Of a DNA stretch of 64,000 nt, positions 37,233-47,112 are shown piece after piece. The number at the start of each line of letters is the position of its first letter. Positions within the stretch are counted from its first letter, which is position 1. Position numbers and translations under genes: made by a program. Below the pieces are notes generated by a model. It worked only from the letters and a program-made list of their open reading frames with translations. It was not told where the DNA came from and ran no database searches. This DNA is from Affinundibacterium nitidum (GTDB taxonomy: Bacteria > Pseudomonadota > Gammaproteobacteria > Burkholderiales > Burkholderiaceae_D): positions 1-64,000 of the forward strand of contig NZ_JACOFZ010000003.1 in NCBI RefSeq assembly GCF_014284155.1, given 5' to 3'.

Positions 37233-40200
37233 TCAATGATCGTTTGCGATGCCATCAATGGTGTTTAACAAACGCTGCGCAAGTGCTTTCCAATTGCGTT
37301 CAGAAAACCAAACCCGGGCTTCTTCATTCAGCGCTATGGCACTCGCCTGCGTATCGAGCAAGACCCTCAAACTTTCCGCCATCGAGGCGCTATCAGTTCC
37401 TTTGAGATAGGTCACTGCTTCTTTCACGTCATCGAAAATAGATAATGGCGTCACTGCGACTGGCTTTCCGGTCGCCAAGCCAACACGTACTGCAGCGCTC
37501 GAAGACTCTTGCGTCTGTTGATAAGGAAAAACGATTAAGTCAGCGTTCGACAATAAAGCATGGGTTTCAGTGTCAGATAAAAAGTCAGTGATAAAGCTGA
37601 CTTTAGCACCCAGATTTTTCACGCGAATCAATTCATGACAAGCATTTGCCTCAGCATATGAAACTTGGTCTGGGTAAATCGAATTCACCAATAACAAATG
37701 ATAGTCATGCGACTCGTGATCGAGCTGAGAAAATGCTTCAATCAGTTGTCGGATACCTTTATGCGGCAACAAAAAACCATAGGAAGCAATCACCTTAGAT
37801 TCCGCCCATTTCTCCGCTCTCGCCAATGGCACTTCAGGTGCAGCGGCAACACCATGCGGGAAGTAGACAACATTGTCGACCAACCCCCATGCTTTCAGAC
37901 GATTCATATCGTCAACGCTATGCACAAACAGTCGCTCTACTTCAGACAGCGTCGATTGAATGCTCGATAAAGACACCATTTGCTCACCAATTTTCACGTC
38001 CGCTGTGGAGTGGAAAAAGACGTAAGCTTCGACCTCGTGAGACTTCAATTTCTTCAAAAATTCCGCCAGATTAGGAACCGACAAAAACCCAAAATTATAT
38101 TGAATAACGACCGCCTTGATACCCTTCTCTACAATGTGCATCAACGCATATTCAAAGTCTTCACTCTGTTGTGCATTCCAACAGCGAATTACATTATCTT
38201 GATCGATGCCCATGCGCTCTGGGATGTGATTCGCCAGTACGAATAGTCGATCTTGCGGCAGAGCTTGTGTTAGAAATTGAGAATAGTTCGCGATGCCACA
38301 ACGAGCGTTCCAAGTGGAAATCCATGCGATTTTTGGTTCATCTCGCAAGCGCGTTTGGGCTTGCACGGCCTGCACCGCCGACTTCACTTTGTGCGCCGTT
38401 TTTGCCCAAGTAAAGTTCTGCTCAATATTGCGTTTTGCCCGTGCCAACTTTTCTGCATAGAGCACCGGATCAGTCGAGAATACCTCTTTCATTTGCGCAG
38501 CCAGATGATGTACATCAGGCTCGGCCCATAACGAATGCGTTAAACCCAAATGCGTATCCGCTTTAGCAAACTGGTAGTCGCACAACCATGCAGTTTCTTC
38601 ACTGCAGAAGTCGCGTTGCCCGCCCCATGCTGTGGTAATCACCGGCAAATTAAATAACATGGCTTCCGCCAGTGGCAGCCCAAAACCTTCTCCACGGCTA
38701 GGTGCGACAAAAGCATGACTATTGCGATACAAGCTCACGATTCGCGCTTGCGGCCAATCTTCATTTATCAATTCAACATGAGGATAATGTGGATTCTCAC
38801 GACGACATTCTTCTAACATATCGGCGACGCGATTATGAGGATTAGGAAAAGTCTTGATCAACAAACTGACGTCATCCGACGCGCTAAAAGCCTGGCCAAA
38901 CGCCCGCAAAAGAACATCGATTCCCTTACGTGGGAAGCTAGAGGAAATGTGTAAGAAGCGGAATTTCTTCAGCCCTTGAGTGATCGTGTTCGGTAATTCT
39001 TCTGCAGCGGTATGCAAGAGATGATCGACGCCTGCCCCTGTAACGGCGATAGGCACACGCACGCCACTATCTCGCAAGACTTTTGCCACCGACTCTGAGA
39101 GGACGGTAACCAAGTCGAGGCGGCGATTAAATTCTTCAACATAGGCTTGCGGAAAACCGGTCTCCTCCCACCCGTAAGAATGTACTGCACGCAAGCCTGC
39201 GGGCATGTCGTTCGCATAGGGCGGGTAGCAGAAACGTAAAGCGACATTGGGGTAGCGATCTGAGCCGAGATACTGATCTCCCAGTGCATGCATTTGTGCG
39301 CATTCCGCATCTTCACTTAGAAACTGCGGGCTAGCAGGAAAATCGCCATGACCTTCATGCGAACGTAAGCTTGTAAAGGCGCCGTCTCGATGTAGAGCGC
39401 GGGCCAATTCTCGATTCACAATCGCTAGGCTGTAACTAGAATCGAAAGGTCCTTCGATTTGCCACACTTCATGCGAAACCGGCGCATCTTCTGACACCGT
39501 TTGTGGCGCCGCTATCTTGAGTTGAGCAAGGAAGTTTGCTAACTGTCGTTTGATTTCGCCTTTCGCAAATTGCGCCAAGCGTGTTGCTTGCGTTTGCAAT
39601 AATTGACGTCTCAATGCGGGCTCAGACATCAAAGTCAATACGGCGGCAGCAACGCGATGCGCATTCGTTTCCGCCGCTAACAACCATCCGGCACCACCGA
39701 GCGTATCTGCAATGCTACTGCTTTGACGTGCGATCACCGGCAAGCCGTACTGCATTGCCTCGATCATCGGCATACCAAATCCCTCATGCGCACTTAAACA
39801 CACGAACACATCGGATTGACGGTAGAGCGCCAGTAACGACTCCTCACTCAATTTGCCGGTGAAGACGACCTGATCGCTCAAGTTCCAACGAGCCACTTCT
39901 TGTCGCAGGAAATCTTCATACTCCGGACTTGTTGTTTCGCCAGCCAAAATCAAACGACATTTACTGCTAGCCATCGTCCGCAGGTGAGCCAAGACTTCAA
40001 TTAACTCTGCTTGATTCTTATTTTCGCAAATACGACCGACGAACAAAATATTATAACTATCACGTAAGAAACTCCACTGCAGGGCTGTCTCAGTTGAGAT
40101 GCGAAGTTGACTATTCTTTTCTAAGTCAACGAGCATAGGAATTGTGACCGGATTGAGATAAGCGTTCTGTGTAAGTTCTTGCGTATTCAGCTTAGAATCG

Positions 40201-40586
40201 CCTATCGCTCCAATAAAGCGCGTATTCCATTGAGCCAATTGTTCCCGCCCAAGTACTGCGTAGCGACCAATTTCGCTATTTGGGGGGAGCAATTCAGGCG
40301 GGGTGATATTGTGGTACACCATCACCTTCGGGTTTGATAAGGCAAATAACGAATCGGTGTCGTCGTAACCTAAGCAATGATGCACTAGGATCAGGGCATG
40401 CGGATCGTCTTGCAACTCGCTCGCTTTGCGAACCAGTTCGCGCAATTCAGGGGCGACATCACGTGCAAATATTTCTGATTCGAAACCCAATTCACGCAGA
40501 ATTTTTTGCGTGTAGAAAAGGCTATTGGTCACTCCACTACCGGTGCTGGTAGCGAAGCTAAATTGGTGGATACGATGAATATTCAT
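37233..40586 (-). CDS. Giant glycosyltransferase with three GT-B (GT4-like) modules
   Basis: An 1117-residue cytoplasmic protein made of three successive transferase-like modules (about 1-360, 375-740 and 750-1117). Module 1 has HEGFGMPMIEAM and module 2 has GEGFGLPLAEAM, each with the E-x7-E donor-site pattern. Module 3 ends with QESSSAAVRVGLATGKPVAV, where this pattern is changed, so it may be degenerate or use another donor. The start MNIHRIHQFSFATSTGSGVTN is well defined. It is followed after 5 bases by a methyltransferase gene. A role in building several linkages of the surface polysaccharide is inferred. Confidence 0.88.
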   Translation of the reverse strand: MNIHRIHQFSFATSTGSGVTNSLFYTQKILRELGFESEIFARDVAPELRELVRKASELQDDPHALILVHHCLGYDDTDSLFALSNPKVMVYHNITPPELLPPNSEIGRYAVLGREQLAQWNTRFIGAIGDSKLNTQELTQNAYLNPVTIPMLVDLEKNSQLRISTETALQWSFLRDSYNILFVGRICENKNQAELIEVLAHLRTMASSKCRLILAGETTSPEYEDFLRQEVARWNLSDQVVFTGKLSEESLLALYRQSDVFVCLSAHEGFGMPMIEAMQYGLPVIARQSSSIADTLGGAGWLLAAETNAHRVAAAVLTLMSEPALRRQLLQTQATRLAQFAKGEIKRQLANFLAQLKIAAPQTVSEDAPVSHEVWQIEGPFDSSYSLAIVNRELARALHRDGAFTSLRSHEGHGDFPASPQFLSEDAECAQMHALGDQYLGSDRYPNVALRFCYPPYANDMPAGLRAVHSYGWEETGFPQAYVEEFNRRLDLVTVLSESVAKVLRDSGVRVPIAVTGAGVDHLLHTAAEELPNTITQGLKKFRFLHISSSFPRKGIDVLLRAFGQAFSASDDVSLLIKTFPNPHNRVADMLEECRRENPHYPHVELINEDWPQARIVSLYRNSHAFVAPSRGEGFGLPLAEAMLFNLPVITTAWGGQRDFCSEETAWLCDYQFAKADTHLGLTHSLWAEPDVHHLAAQMKEVFSTDPVLYAEKLARAKRNIEQNFTWAKTAHKVKSAVQAVQAQTRLRDEPKIAWISTWNARCGIANYSQFLTQALPQDRLFVLANHIPERMGIDQDNVIRCWNAQQSEDFEYALMHIVEKGIKAVVIQYNFGFLSVPNLAEFLKKLKSHEVEAYVFFHSTADVKIGEQMVSLSSIQSTLSEVERLFVHSVDDMNRLKAWGLVDNVVYFPHGVAAAPEVPLARAEKWAESKVIASYGFLLPHKGIRQLIEAFSQLDHESHDYHLLLVNSIYPDQVSYAEANACHELIRVKNLGAKVSFITDFLSDTETHALLSNADLIVFPYQQTQESSSAAVRVGLATGKPVAVTPLSIFDDVKEAVTYLKGTDSASMAESLRVLLDTQASAIALNEEARVWFSERNWKALAQRLLNTIDGIANDH

Positions 40587-40591
40587 ACTAC

Positions 40592-42046
40592 TTATTTTCG
40601 CGCTATCAGGGCGTAGTCTTGAGGACCGAAGAAATAACGATTAATGGCCACATCAACATCACTATTTCCGGTGGTGCGATGATCATCAGGATAAGGATGC
40701 AGGCGCAAAATCTCTGCTTCCGCAAAGCCTCTTTGCGTTGCAATGAATTGCGCCACGGCCGGTACTATCGGATGTAAATGGGTAGGATCAAAATAAAAAT
40801 TACACGCGCCAACGAGTAAATTTTCTGGATTCGGCGTTTCAAAAATCAAAACGCCACCTGGACGCAATGCATGCAAAGCGGCATCAAATAAGGCGAGCAT
40901 GGTTTCAAAAGGCAAATGCTCAATCAAATGAAAACCCGTCACCGCAGCAACACTTCCGGCTTCTTGCTGCTGCAAGAAGCTAATTGCATCAGCCACTTTT
41001 GCCGCTAAACCTTGCTCGATGCATGACTCTACCTTGGCTAAATTCAAATCAACGCCCAGCGCTGGAATTTGATTTTCGGCAAGAAGTTCTAGCCATTCAC
41101 CACGGCCACATCCAACGTCAATCACTTGCCCCGCAGATCCGATTTGTGCCGACTGCAGATAAGGCAAATAGACTTTCAATCTCTGCTTAATTTCATCCTT
41201 AGAACCACGGAATGCATCTTCAAAATCTTTAAAGAAAGCGTCGACGCCAAGTTCATCTTTCTTACTGGTCGCGACCGGTGCTGAGCTTAAAAATAAAGCT
41301 TGTTGGCCACCATGGGTCAAGGCATGTACCTGACTACTTAATTCATGAAGCTGTGCCCGCAATTGCAGATTTTCACGCTCTGAAAACTGGAGAAGCTGGG
41401 AGAATTGACGTAATTTTCGCTCGGCCTCAGTCTGCTCCAGTTTCATCAAACGGTGGCCAATATTCAACATCTCTAAAGGATGTAGACGCGTCTCTGTATT
41501 AATCTGTTCTAGCTGTTGCATGCGATGAGCAAGCGCACTAAAGTTCTCATCGCTGAGCTGTGCCGTTTTCTGCAAGGCTGGTTCAAGCGCGCTAATACGC
41601 TGATTCAGAACAGCGTTTAATTGTTCAACCTGCGCCCGCAAACTTTCTATCGTTTGTATGCGCAACTCATGTTGCTGGCGCATCAATGGTGCACGGAGTA
41701 CATGAGTCACCACTGATATCGCATAACCCAATAAAGGAATGGCGCGTAATCTTTGTTTAAAGCCGATGCCCGGTTGGAAAATCGCTGCCAGACGTCGACT
41801 GATATACGAACCAGATTCGGTCGGTTCCTGCTTCACATGTAAATCTGGCGCCGCTGCAGAGAATGGCAAAGGCCCTGGCACATGCACATGGGCCTGGACT
41901 GACGCCATCGACACTACCTCACCAAGATAGCGATCGACATTGACAGCTTGCGTACTAGCGTCCACGCGAGGCATAGAAGAAGCTTTTTCGAGCAAACGTT
42001 GTTCTGCTTGCTTAGTGTTCGCTTCAGGCGATATTTTCTTATTCAT
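40592..42046 (-). CDS. Coiled-coil SAM-dependent methyltransferase
   Basis: A 484-residue protein. A disordered start leads into a long coiled coil (about residues 120-240), then a class I methyltransferase domain (about 290-450) with VIDVGCGRGEWLELL as the SAM-binding motif and GFHLIEHLPFETM after it. In ABC-exported O-antigens, chain growth can be stopped by a methyltransferase joined to a coiled coil that measures chain length (WbdD). The domain order is reversed here, but the combination is suggestive. It forms an operon with the three-module glycosyltransferase. Confidence 0.85.
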   Translation of the reverse strand: MNKKISPEANTKQAEQRLLEKASSMPRVDASTQAVNVDRYLGEVVSMASVQAHVHVPGPLPFSAAAPDLHVKQEPTESGSYISRRLAAIFQPGIGFKQRLRAIPLLGYAISVVTHVLRAPLMRQQHELRIQTIESLRAQVEQLNAVLNQRISALEPALQKTAQLSDENFSALAHRMQQLEQINTETRLHPLEMLNIGHRLMKLEQTEAERKLRQFSQLLQFSERENLQLRAQLHELSSQVHALTHGGQQALFLSSAPVATSKKDELGVDAFFKDFEDAFRGSKDEIKQRLKVYLPYLQSAQIGSAGQVIDVGCGRGEWLELLAENQIPALGVDLNLAKVESCIEQGLAAKVADAISFLQQQEAGSVAAVTGFHLIEHLPFETMLALFDAALHALRPGGVLIFETPNPENLLVGACNFYFDPTHLHPIVPAVAQFIATQRGFAEAEILRLHPYPDDHRTTGNSDVDVAINRYFFGPQDYALIARK

Positions 42047-42396
42047 ACAATTTTCTTATGCTACTTTTGCATGGCTACACGACATATTGGGCTACTTACC
42101 GCAATTTTTTTGATCTATCCTAGGGATTTGCTCGATAAGCATGAATGACGAAGTATAAAGGATGTGGCATGGTTTCCTTGCAAATCCAATCTCTTTTTCA
42201 AATGAATACAATACTTATACAATGTTCGAGATTTCATAGGGGCATTCTCCCTGTACAATAAACAACTTTTAGACAATAAAGATCGTGCAGCGCAGTTCAT
42301 ACACAGCGTACCGATTTTTGACTTGACTAGGTCACTTTACGAAGCGCGCGGTAAATCAAGCACCTACGCCCAAACTGACCTACAAAGAAAGGCAAC
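42047..42396. other. Divergent promoter region, methyltransferase gene and manC
   Basis: About 350 bases without a gene. A weak promoter-like pair towards manC (TTCAAA at 42197-42202 and TACAAT at 42218-42223, 15-base spacing) is the only candidate. No Crp-type site was found here. Confidence 0.4.
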
Positions 42397-43893
42397 ATGT
42401 TACTTCAGCCCGTAATTCTCTCGGGTGGCTCCGGCACTCGTTTGTGGCCACTCTCGCGTGAGAAACACCCTAAACAACTTCTCTCCTTGTTCAACGATGA
42501 AACTATGCTGCAGGCAACCGCCTCGCGGGTACGCACCTTCCATGGCGAAGTAGCAGTCAGCGACAAGTTGATCGTGGTGTGTAACGAGGAATACCGTTTT
42601 ATTACAGCAGAGCAACTTCAAACCGTGGGTTTCAACAACTGCACTTTGCTGCTTGAGCCAATCGGTCGCAACACCGCGCCAGCTGTCACCCTGGCTGCCC
42701 TCTCGGCATTGGAGAAAAACGAAGACAGCGTATTGCTGATCATGCCGGCAGACCATAACATCGCTGACACTGCAAAATTTCATCAAGCGGTCGCAACAGG
42801 TCTGCCGCAAGCCATCAATGGTGCTATGGTGACATTCGGCATCGTGCCGAACCACCCTAACACCGGCTACGGCTATATCCAAGTCGGTGACAAGTTAGCC
42901 AATAGTGAAGCAGTAGAACTACGCACCTTCGTCGAGAAGCCATCTGCAGCGGTGGCACAAACTTATCTTGATAGTGGCAACTACGTGTGGAACAGCGGCA
43001 TCTTCATGATGCGCGCGAGTGTATGGCTCAAAGCGATTCAACATTTCAACCCAGCGATGTTCTCAGCATGCAAATCATCGGTTGAAAACGCCAACATCGA
43101 TATCGACTTTGTTCGCATTCATAAAGATCATTTCAGTGCATGTCCTTCAGACTCGATCGACTATGCAGTGATGGAAAAGCTAGCGAGCGCACCGCAGCTC
43201 AACATCAGCGCTTGCGTGGTCCCGTTTGATGCTGGTTGGTCCGACGTCGGCGCGTGGGATGCTGTTTGGGAAGTTTCAGATAAAGATGGCGATGGAAACT
43301 CTTTGCGCGGTGACGTCATCGTCGAAGATTCTCGCAACTGCCTATTGGTGTCGGATAGCCGCTTGGTTGCCTGCTTAGGTTTGGATGATGTCATCGTCGT
43401 CGAAACTCCGGATGCAGTCTTAGTTACCAACAAAGCGAATACCAGCAACATCAAACGCGTTATTACACGTTTGAAGGATCAAAACTACGCGCAAACCGAC
43501 AACCATCGCAAAGTGTATCGCCCATGGGGCCACTACGATTCTGTGGATAAAGGTGAACATTTCCAAGTCAAACGCATCGTCGTAAAACCGGGCGGCAGCT
43601 TGTCAATGCAAATGCACCAGCACCGAGCAGAACATTGGATCGTGGTGACTGGCGTCGCTCGTGTCACGCGTGGCGAAGACGTGATGACGCTCAAAGCCAA
43701 CGAATCGACCTATATTCCATTGGGTGTGAAACACCGCTTAGAAAACCCAGGCACGGTGGACCTCGAAGTGATCGAAGTGCAATCAGGAACCTATTTGGGT
43801 GAAGATGACATCGTACGCTTCGGTGATATTTATGGTCGCCATGAAGATGGTCGCCATGAAAATGAGCAACAAGAAGAACGCAAGCTAGCCTGA
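42397..43893 (+). CDS. manC: Mannose-1-phosphate guanylyltransferase / mannose-6-phosphate isomerase
   Basis: A bifunctional enzyme that makes GDP-mannose and also isomerises fructose-6-phosphate to mannose-6-phosphate. The N-terminal nucleotidyltransferase has GGSGTRLWPLSREKHPKQ and the conserved FVEKP. The C-terminal cupin has the isomerase residues (QMHQHRAEHWIVVTG). The length of 498 is normal apart from a short His/Glu-rich tail with a small repeat (GRHEDGRHEN). GAAAGG stands before the ATG. It leads a manC-wzm-wzt operon and feeds Gmd, encoded nearby. Confidence 0.95.
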   Translation: MLLQPVILSGGSGTRLWPLSREKHPKQLLSLFNDETMLQATASRVRTFHGEVAVSDKLIVVCNEEYRFITAEQLQTVGFNNCTLLLEPIGRNTAPAVTLAALSALEKNEDSVLLIMPADHNIADTAKFHQAVATGLPQAINGAMVTFGIVPNHPNTGYGYIQVGDKLANSEAVELRTFVEKPSAAVAQTYLDSGNYVWNSGIFMMRASVWLKAIQHFNPAMFSACKSSVENANIDIDFVRIHKDHFSACPSDSIDYAVMEKLASAPQLNISACVVPFDAGWSDVGAWDAVWEVSDKDGDGNSLRGDVIVEDSRNCLLVSDSRLVACLGLDDVIVVETPDAVLVTNKANTSNIKRVITRLKDQNYAQTDNHRKVYRPWGHYDSVDKGEHFQVKRIVVKPGGSLSMQMHQHRAEHWIVVTGVARVTRGEDVMTLKANESTYIPLGVKHRLENPGTVDLEVIEVQSGTYLGEDDIVRFGDIYGRHEDGRHENEQQEERKLA

Positions 43894-43910
43894 TCACTTT
43901 AGGAATCCGA

Positions 43911-44705
43911 TTGAAAGCTTTACTTTTATCGCTGTGGCGTTTCCGGCATTTCATGCTGTCGTCGATCAAGGCCGAATTCCGCGGCCGTTTCGCGCGCAGC
44001 AAGTTGGGGGCACTGTGGATGATTCTCAATCCTTTGGCGCAAGCAACGATTTTTGCCATCGTACTCGCCGAATTTCTCGGTGCTCGCCTACCCAACAGCA
44101 CTAACAAAGCAGACTACCCCATTTATCTAATGGCCGGAACGGCGGCATGGGGTCTGTTTGCCGAAATCGTCACGCGCTGCACAACGGTGTTCATCGATTA
44201 TTCGAATACCTTAAAGAAGATCGCCTTTCCTCGTTTGTGTTTGCCGATGATTGTTGGCGGCAGTGCGATCATCAACCATCTGCTACTTTTGATTGCGATG
44301 AGTGTGGTGTTCCTGTTTTTCAACCACTATCCACAAATATCCTGGTTTGCGTTACCTGTAGGGATGGCCTTAATCATCATGTTCGCCTTTGGCCTTGGTA
44401 TTTTGCTCGGCCTACTCAATGTTTTCTCGCGCGATGTTGGCCAAGTCTTGGGCATTGTGATGCAACTTTGGTTTTGGCTCACACCAGTGGTGTACACGGC
44501 AGAGAGCCTACCAAAACAATTTCGCTTCTTGGCTGAGGTCAATCCTATGGCGGGTCTGGTTAAGATTTATCAAGATGCTTTGTTGTATGGCAAATTTCCA
44601 GACTGGGCCAGTCTGACCGTGCCGTTCATATGTGTAACCAGCTTGTTCTTATTTTCTTTCTGGATCTTCCGCCGCGCCAGTGCTGATTTGGTCGATGCCC
44701 TATGA
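43911..44705 (+). CDS. wzm: Polysaccharide ABC transporter permease Wzm
   Basis: The membrane subunit of an ABC-2 exporter that moves lipid-linked polysaccharide to the periplasm. The 264-residue protein has about six hydrophobic segments, the start (RRF)RHFMLSSIKAEFRGRFARSKLG and the conserved ARRASADLVDAL-like end. Translation most likely starts at a TTG (43911) with TAGGAA upstream; no suitable ATG occurs before the first conserved residues. It overlaps wzt by 4 bases (ATGA). Confidence 0.92.
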   Translation: MKALLLSLWRFRHFMLSSIKAEFRGRFARSKLGALWMILNPLAQATIFAIVLAEFLGARLPNSTNKADYPIYLMAGTAAWGLFAEIVTRCTTVFIDYSNTLKKIAFPRLCLPMIVGGSAIINHLLLLIAMSVVFLFFNHYPQISWFALPVGMALIIMFAFGLGILLGLLNVFSRDVGQVLGIVMQLWFWLTPVVYTAESLPKQFRFLAEVNPMAGLVKIYQDALLYGKFPDWASLTVPFICVTSLFLFSFWIFRRASADLVDAL

Positions 44706-45988
44706 GTTCACACGATTCTTCTACGCCGAGTAAAACCATCTTACAAGTTAATGGTGTCGGCAAATGCTATACCAAATTTGATAGTAGCTTCGTGCGTTTG
44801 ATGCACTGGGCAGGTTTCAGTAGTAACGCGAAAACCGAATATTGGGCGAATCGAGACATCCATTTTTCGGTGCAAAGTGGTCAAGCGGTTGCGATTATTG
44901 GGCAAAATGGCGCCGGCAAAAGTACCTTACTGAAAATGATCACAGGTACCGTACGCCCTACCGTGGGTACGATCGCGGTGAGTGGCACCATCAGCGCAAT
45001 GCTGGAGCTAGGCCTAGGCTTTAATCCTGAATTCACGGGTCGTCAGAACGCCTATATGGCTGGTGGCCTAATGGGGCTCAGTCAAAAACAACTGGATGCC
45101 TTGATGCCTGAAATTGAAGCTTTCGCTGAAATTGGCGACTTCTTTGAAATGCCATTACGTGTTTATTCAAGTGGCATGCAAGCACGCTTGGCATTTGCTG
45201 TTGCCACGGCGGTGCGACCAGACGTATTAATCGTCGATGAAATTTTGTCGGTTGGTGACAGCTACTTCCAACATCGTAGTTTTGATCGCATTAAGCAGTT
45301 CAAAGAACAAGGTACTTCGATCATTCTCGTCACCCATGGCATGAGTGATGTACGCGCAATTTGCGACCATGTGATTTTGATCGATAAAGGGCAAATCTTA
45401 AAGCAAGGTGCGCCCGATGAAGTAGTCGATTACTACAATGCCATGATCGCGCAAAAAGAAAACGAAAAACTCAATATCGAACAAAAGCGTGATGAACAAG
45501 GTTGGCTCAAAACCCGCTCGGGCTCTGGCACCGCAGTTGTCACCAAACTCGTGTTACAAGATGCTAAGACCGAAGAAGAAGTCGCTGCCGCCCAAGTAGG
45601 ACAAGCATTGAATTTAGTCTGCGAGGTTCTAGTCAACGGTGAGATACCAGAGCTCGTACTCGGTATGATGATGCGCGACAAACAAGGTAGCGTCATTTGG
45701 GGCTCAAACACCTTCCATACCAAAGCAGTACAAACTGATTTAGAAACCGGTGACCGCCTACGTTATACACTGCCGTTTGAATGTCGCTTGGGACCAGGAT
45801 CTTATTCAGTAACAACCGCATTAACGCGCGGTGAATCGCATCTCGATCAGAACTTCGAATGGTCGGATAATTTATTGGTTTTTGATGTGATCAATGTCGA
45901 TAAGAATATCTTCATTGGTAGCCAGTGGTTACCGAACGCGTTCGCTGTCACACTCGACAAATCGCACACGAAAACAGTATCTAACTAA
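44702..45988 (+). CDS. wzt: Polysaccharide ABC transporter ATPase Wzt with C-terminal carbohydrate-binding domain
   Basis: The ATPase partner of Wzm. Walker A (GQNGAGKST), signature (YSSGMQARLAFA) and Walker B (VLIVDEILSVGD) lie in the first 230 residues. The last 140 or so residues form a Wzt-C domain, which in the E. coli O9a system recognises the finished, capped end of the polymer. Its presence suggests that this exporter also needs a terminal modification before export, in line with the methyltransferase nearby. The gene ends 10 bases from a convergent glycosyltransferase. Confidence 0.94.
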   Translation: MSSHDSSTPSKTILQVNGVGKCYTKFDSSFVRLMHWAGFSSNAKTEYWANRDIHFSVQSGQAVAIIGQNGAGKSTLLKMITGTVRPTVGTIAVSGTISAMLELGLGFNPEFTGRQNAYMAGGLMGLSQKQLDALMPEIEAFAEIGDFFEMPLRVYSSGMQARLAFAVATAVRPDVLIVDEILSVGDSYFQHRSFDRIKQFKEQGTSIILVTHGMSDVRAICDHVILIDKGQILKQGAPDEVVDYYNAMIAQKENEKLNIEQKRDEQGWLKTRSGSGTAVVTKLVLQDAKTEEEVAAAQVGQALNLVCEVLVNGEIPELVLGMMMRDKQGSVIWGSNTFHTKAVQTDLETGDRLRYTLPFECRLGPGSYSVTTALTRGESHLDQNFEWSDNLLVFDVINVDKNIFIGSQWLPNAFAVTLDKSHTKTVSN

Positions 45989-45998
45989 AGCAGGTGAC

Positions 45999-47108
45999 TT
46001 ATTTCAGCAGTTGCTGATACAGGGCTTGGTAACGGCTTGCCATGCGCTCAGCAGTGAAGAGTTCTTCATAGCGTGCCGCCGCGCTTTGCCCCATCTGAGC
46101 CGCCAATTCAGGATGTGACAGCAGTTTTTGCATGGCATCGCGGAATGCTTGAGGATCATTCGCTGGCACTACCATCCCAGTATGCTGATCCAAATTGACA
46201 TAAGACGTACCAGTACCGATTTCGCATGAGACCATCGGCTTACCAAACATAGCCGCTTCGAGCAAAGTAATGCCAAAGGCTTCAGAGCGTAAATGTGATG
46301 GAAAGGCCAAGGCATAACACAAACTCAACAGAGCGACCTTGTCGCTCTCGGGTAAGGCTCCCAAGAAATGCACGTGCTGCAAATTGAGCGCCTGTGCCTG
46401 ACGCTTCAACTCTTGTTCAACTGGGCCATCACCAAGAATGACCACTGGTATTTGTGTGCCAGCCACAGCATCAAGCAGCACATGCAAACCCTTGTAATAG
46501 CGCAGCATACCAACGAACAAAAAGAACGGCTGCGGAAAGCGGGTGCGCCAACGTTGTAGATCTTCTTCTGCCGCTTGCGGATAAATACTCCGATCGAGTC
46601 CATAAGTAATGATCTCGGTTTTATCTCGATACTTTCCTAAAGTTGGGCTCGTCGCTAAGTAATTGGGCGATGTGGCAACAATGCGGTCAACACTATTGAG
46701 AAACTTATTTTGCAGTGGCTGATACAGTTTCAACAGATACTTCTGACGAACGATATCGGAGTGGTAAGTGACGACACTTGGCTTCTTGACGCCGCATGCA
46801 AAATGCGCCACATCCATGAAGGGCCAAGGAAAATGATAATGCACAATGTCAGCTTCAGCAGCGAGCTGTTTAAAACGGCTTAACGCAGACCAAGAGAAAC
46901 CTGTCGAGGCGATTTCGAGGTCGAGTGCGGCGCGATGCACTGGACGACCTTCATACTCGATTTCTAATTTGGTCTTATCACGTGTCAGTGTCAAAATCTC
47001 AGCCTCAATACCGAGACGTGCAGAACCCGCCACCATCTGTCGAATGACTTGCTCTACCCCACCAAAGCTGTCTGGGTAGTACGTTCGGTAAAAGTGTAAA
47101 ACCTTCAT
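45999..47108 (-). CDS. GT4 glycosyltransferase, WbpZ-like
   Basis: A 369-residue GT-B transferase. The start MKVLHFYRTYYPDSFGGVEQ resembles WbpZ of the Pseudomonas aeruginosa A-band (common polysaccharide antigen) locus, which adds D-rhamnose early in chain assembly. The donor-site part reads RSEAFGITLLEAAMFGKPMV. It lies 4 bases after the preceding glycosyltransferase gene in a gmd-rmd-GT-GT operon. The WbpZ match is from memory of the family, so the exact linkage stays open. Confidence 0.88.
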   Translation of the reverse strand: MKVLHFYRTYYPDSFGGVEQVIRQMVAGSARLGIEAEILTLTRDKTKLEIEYEGRPVHRAALDLEIASTGFSWSALSRFKQLAAEADIVHYHFPWPFMDVAHFACGVKKPSVVTYHSDIVRQKYLLKLYQPLQNKFLNSVDRIVATSPNYLATSPTLGKYRDKTEIITYGLDRSIYPQAAEEDLQRWRTRFPQPFFLFVGMLRYYKGLHVLLDAVAGTQIPVVILGDGPVEQELKRQAQALNLQHVHFLGALPESDKVALLSLCYALAFPSHLRSEAFGITLLEAAMFGKPMVSCEIGTGTSYVNLDQHTGMVVPANDPQAFRDAMQKLLSHPELAAQMGQSAAARYEELFTAERMASRYQALYQQLLK

Positions 47109-47112
47109 CTTT

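Noticed and set aside
43838-43870. Tandem repeat at the 3' end of manC (GRHEDGRHEN)
   Set aside because: Only two short copies in a disordered tail, outside the catalytic domains. Too small to interpret.
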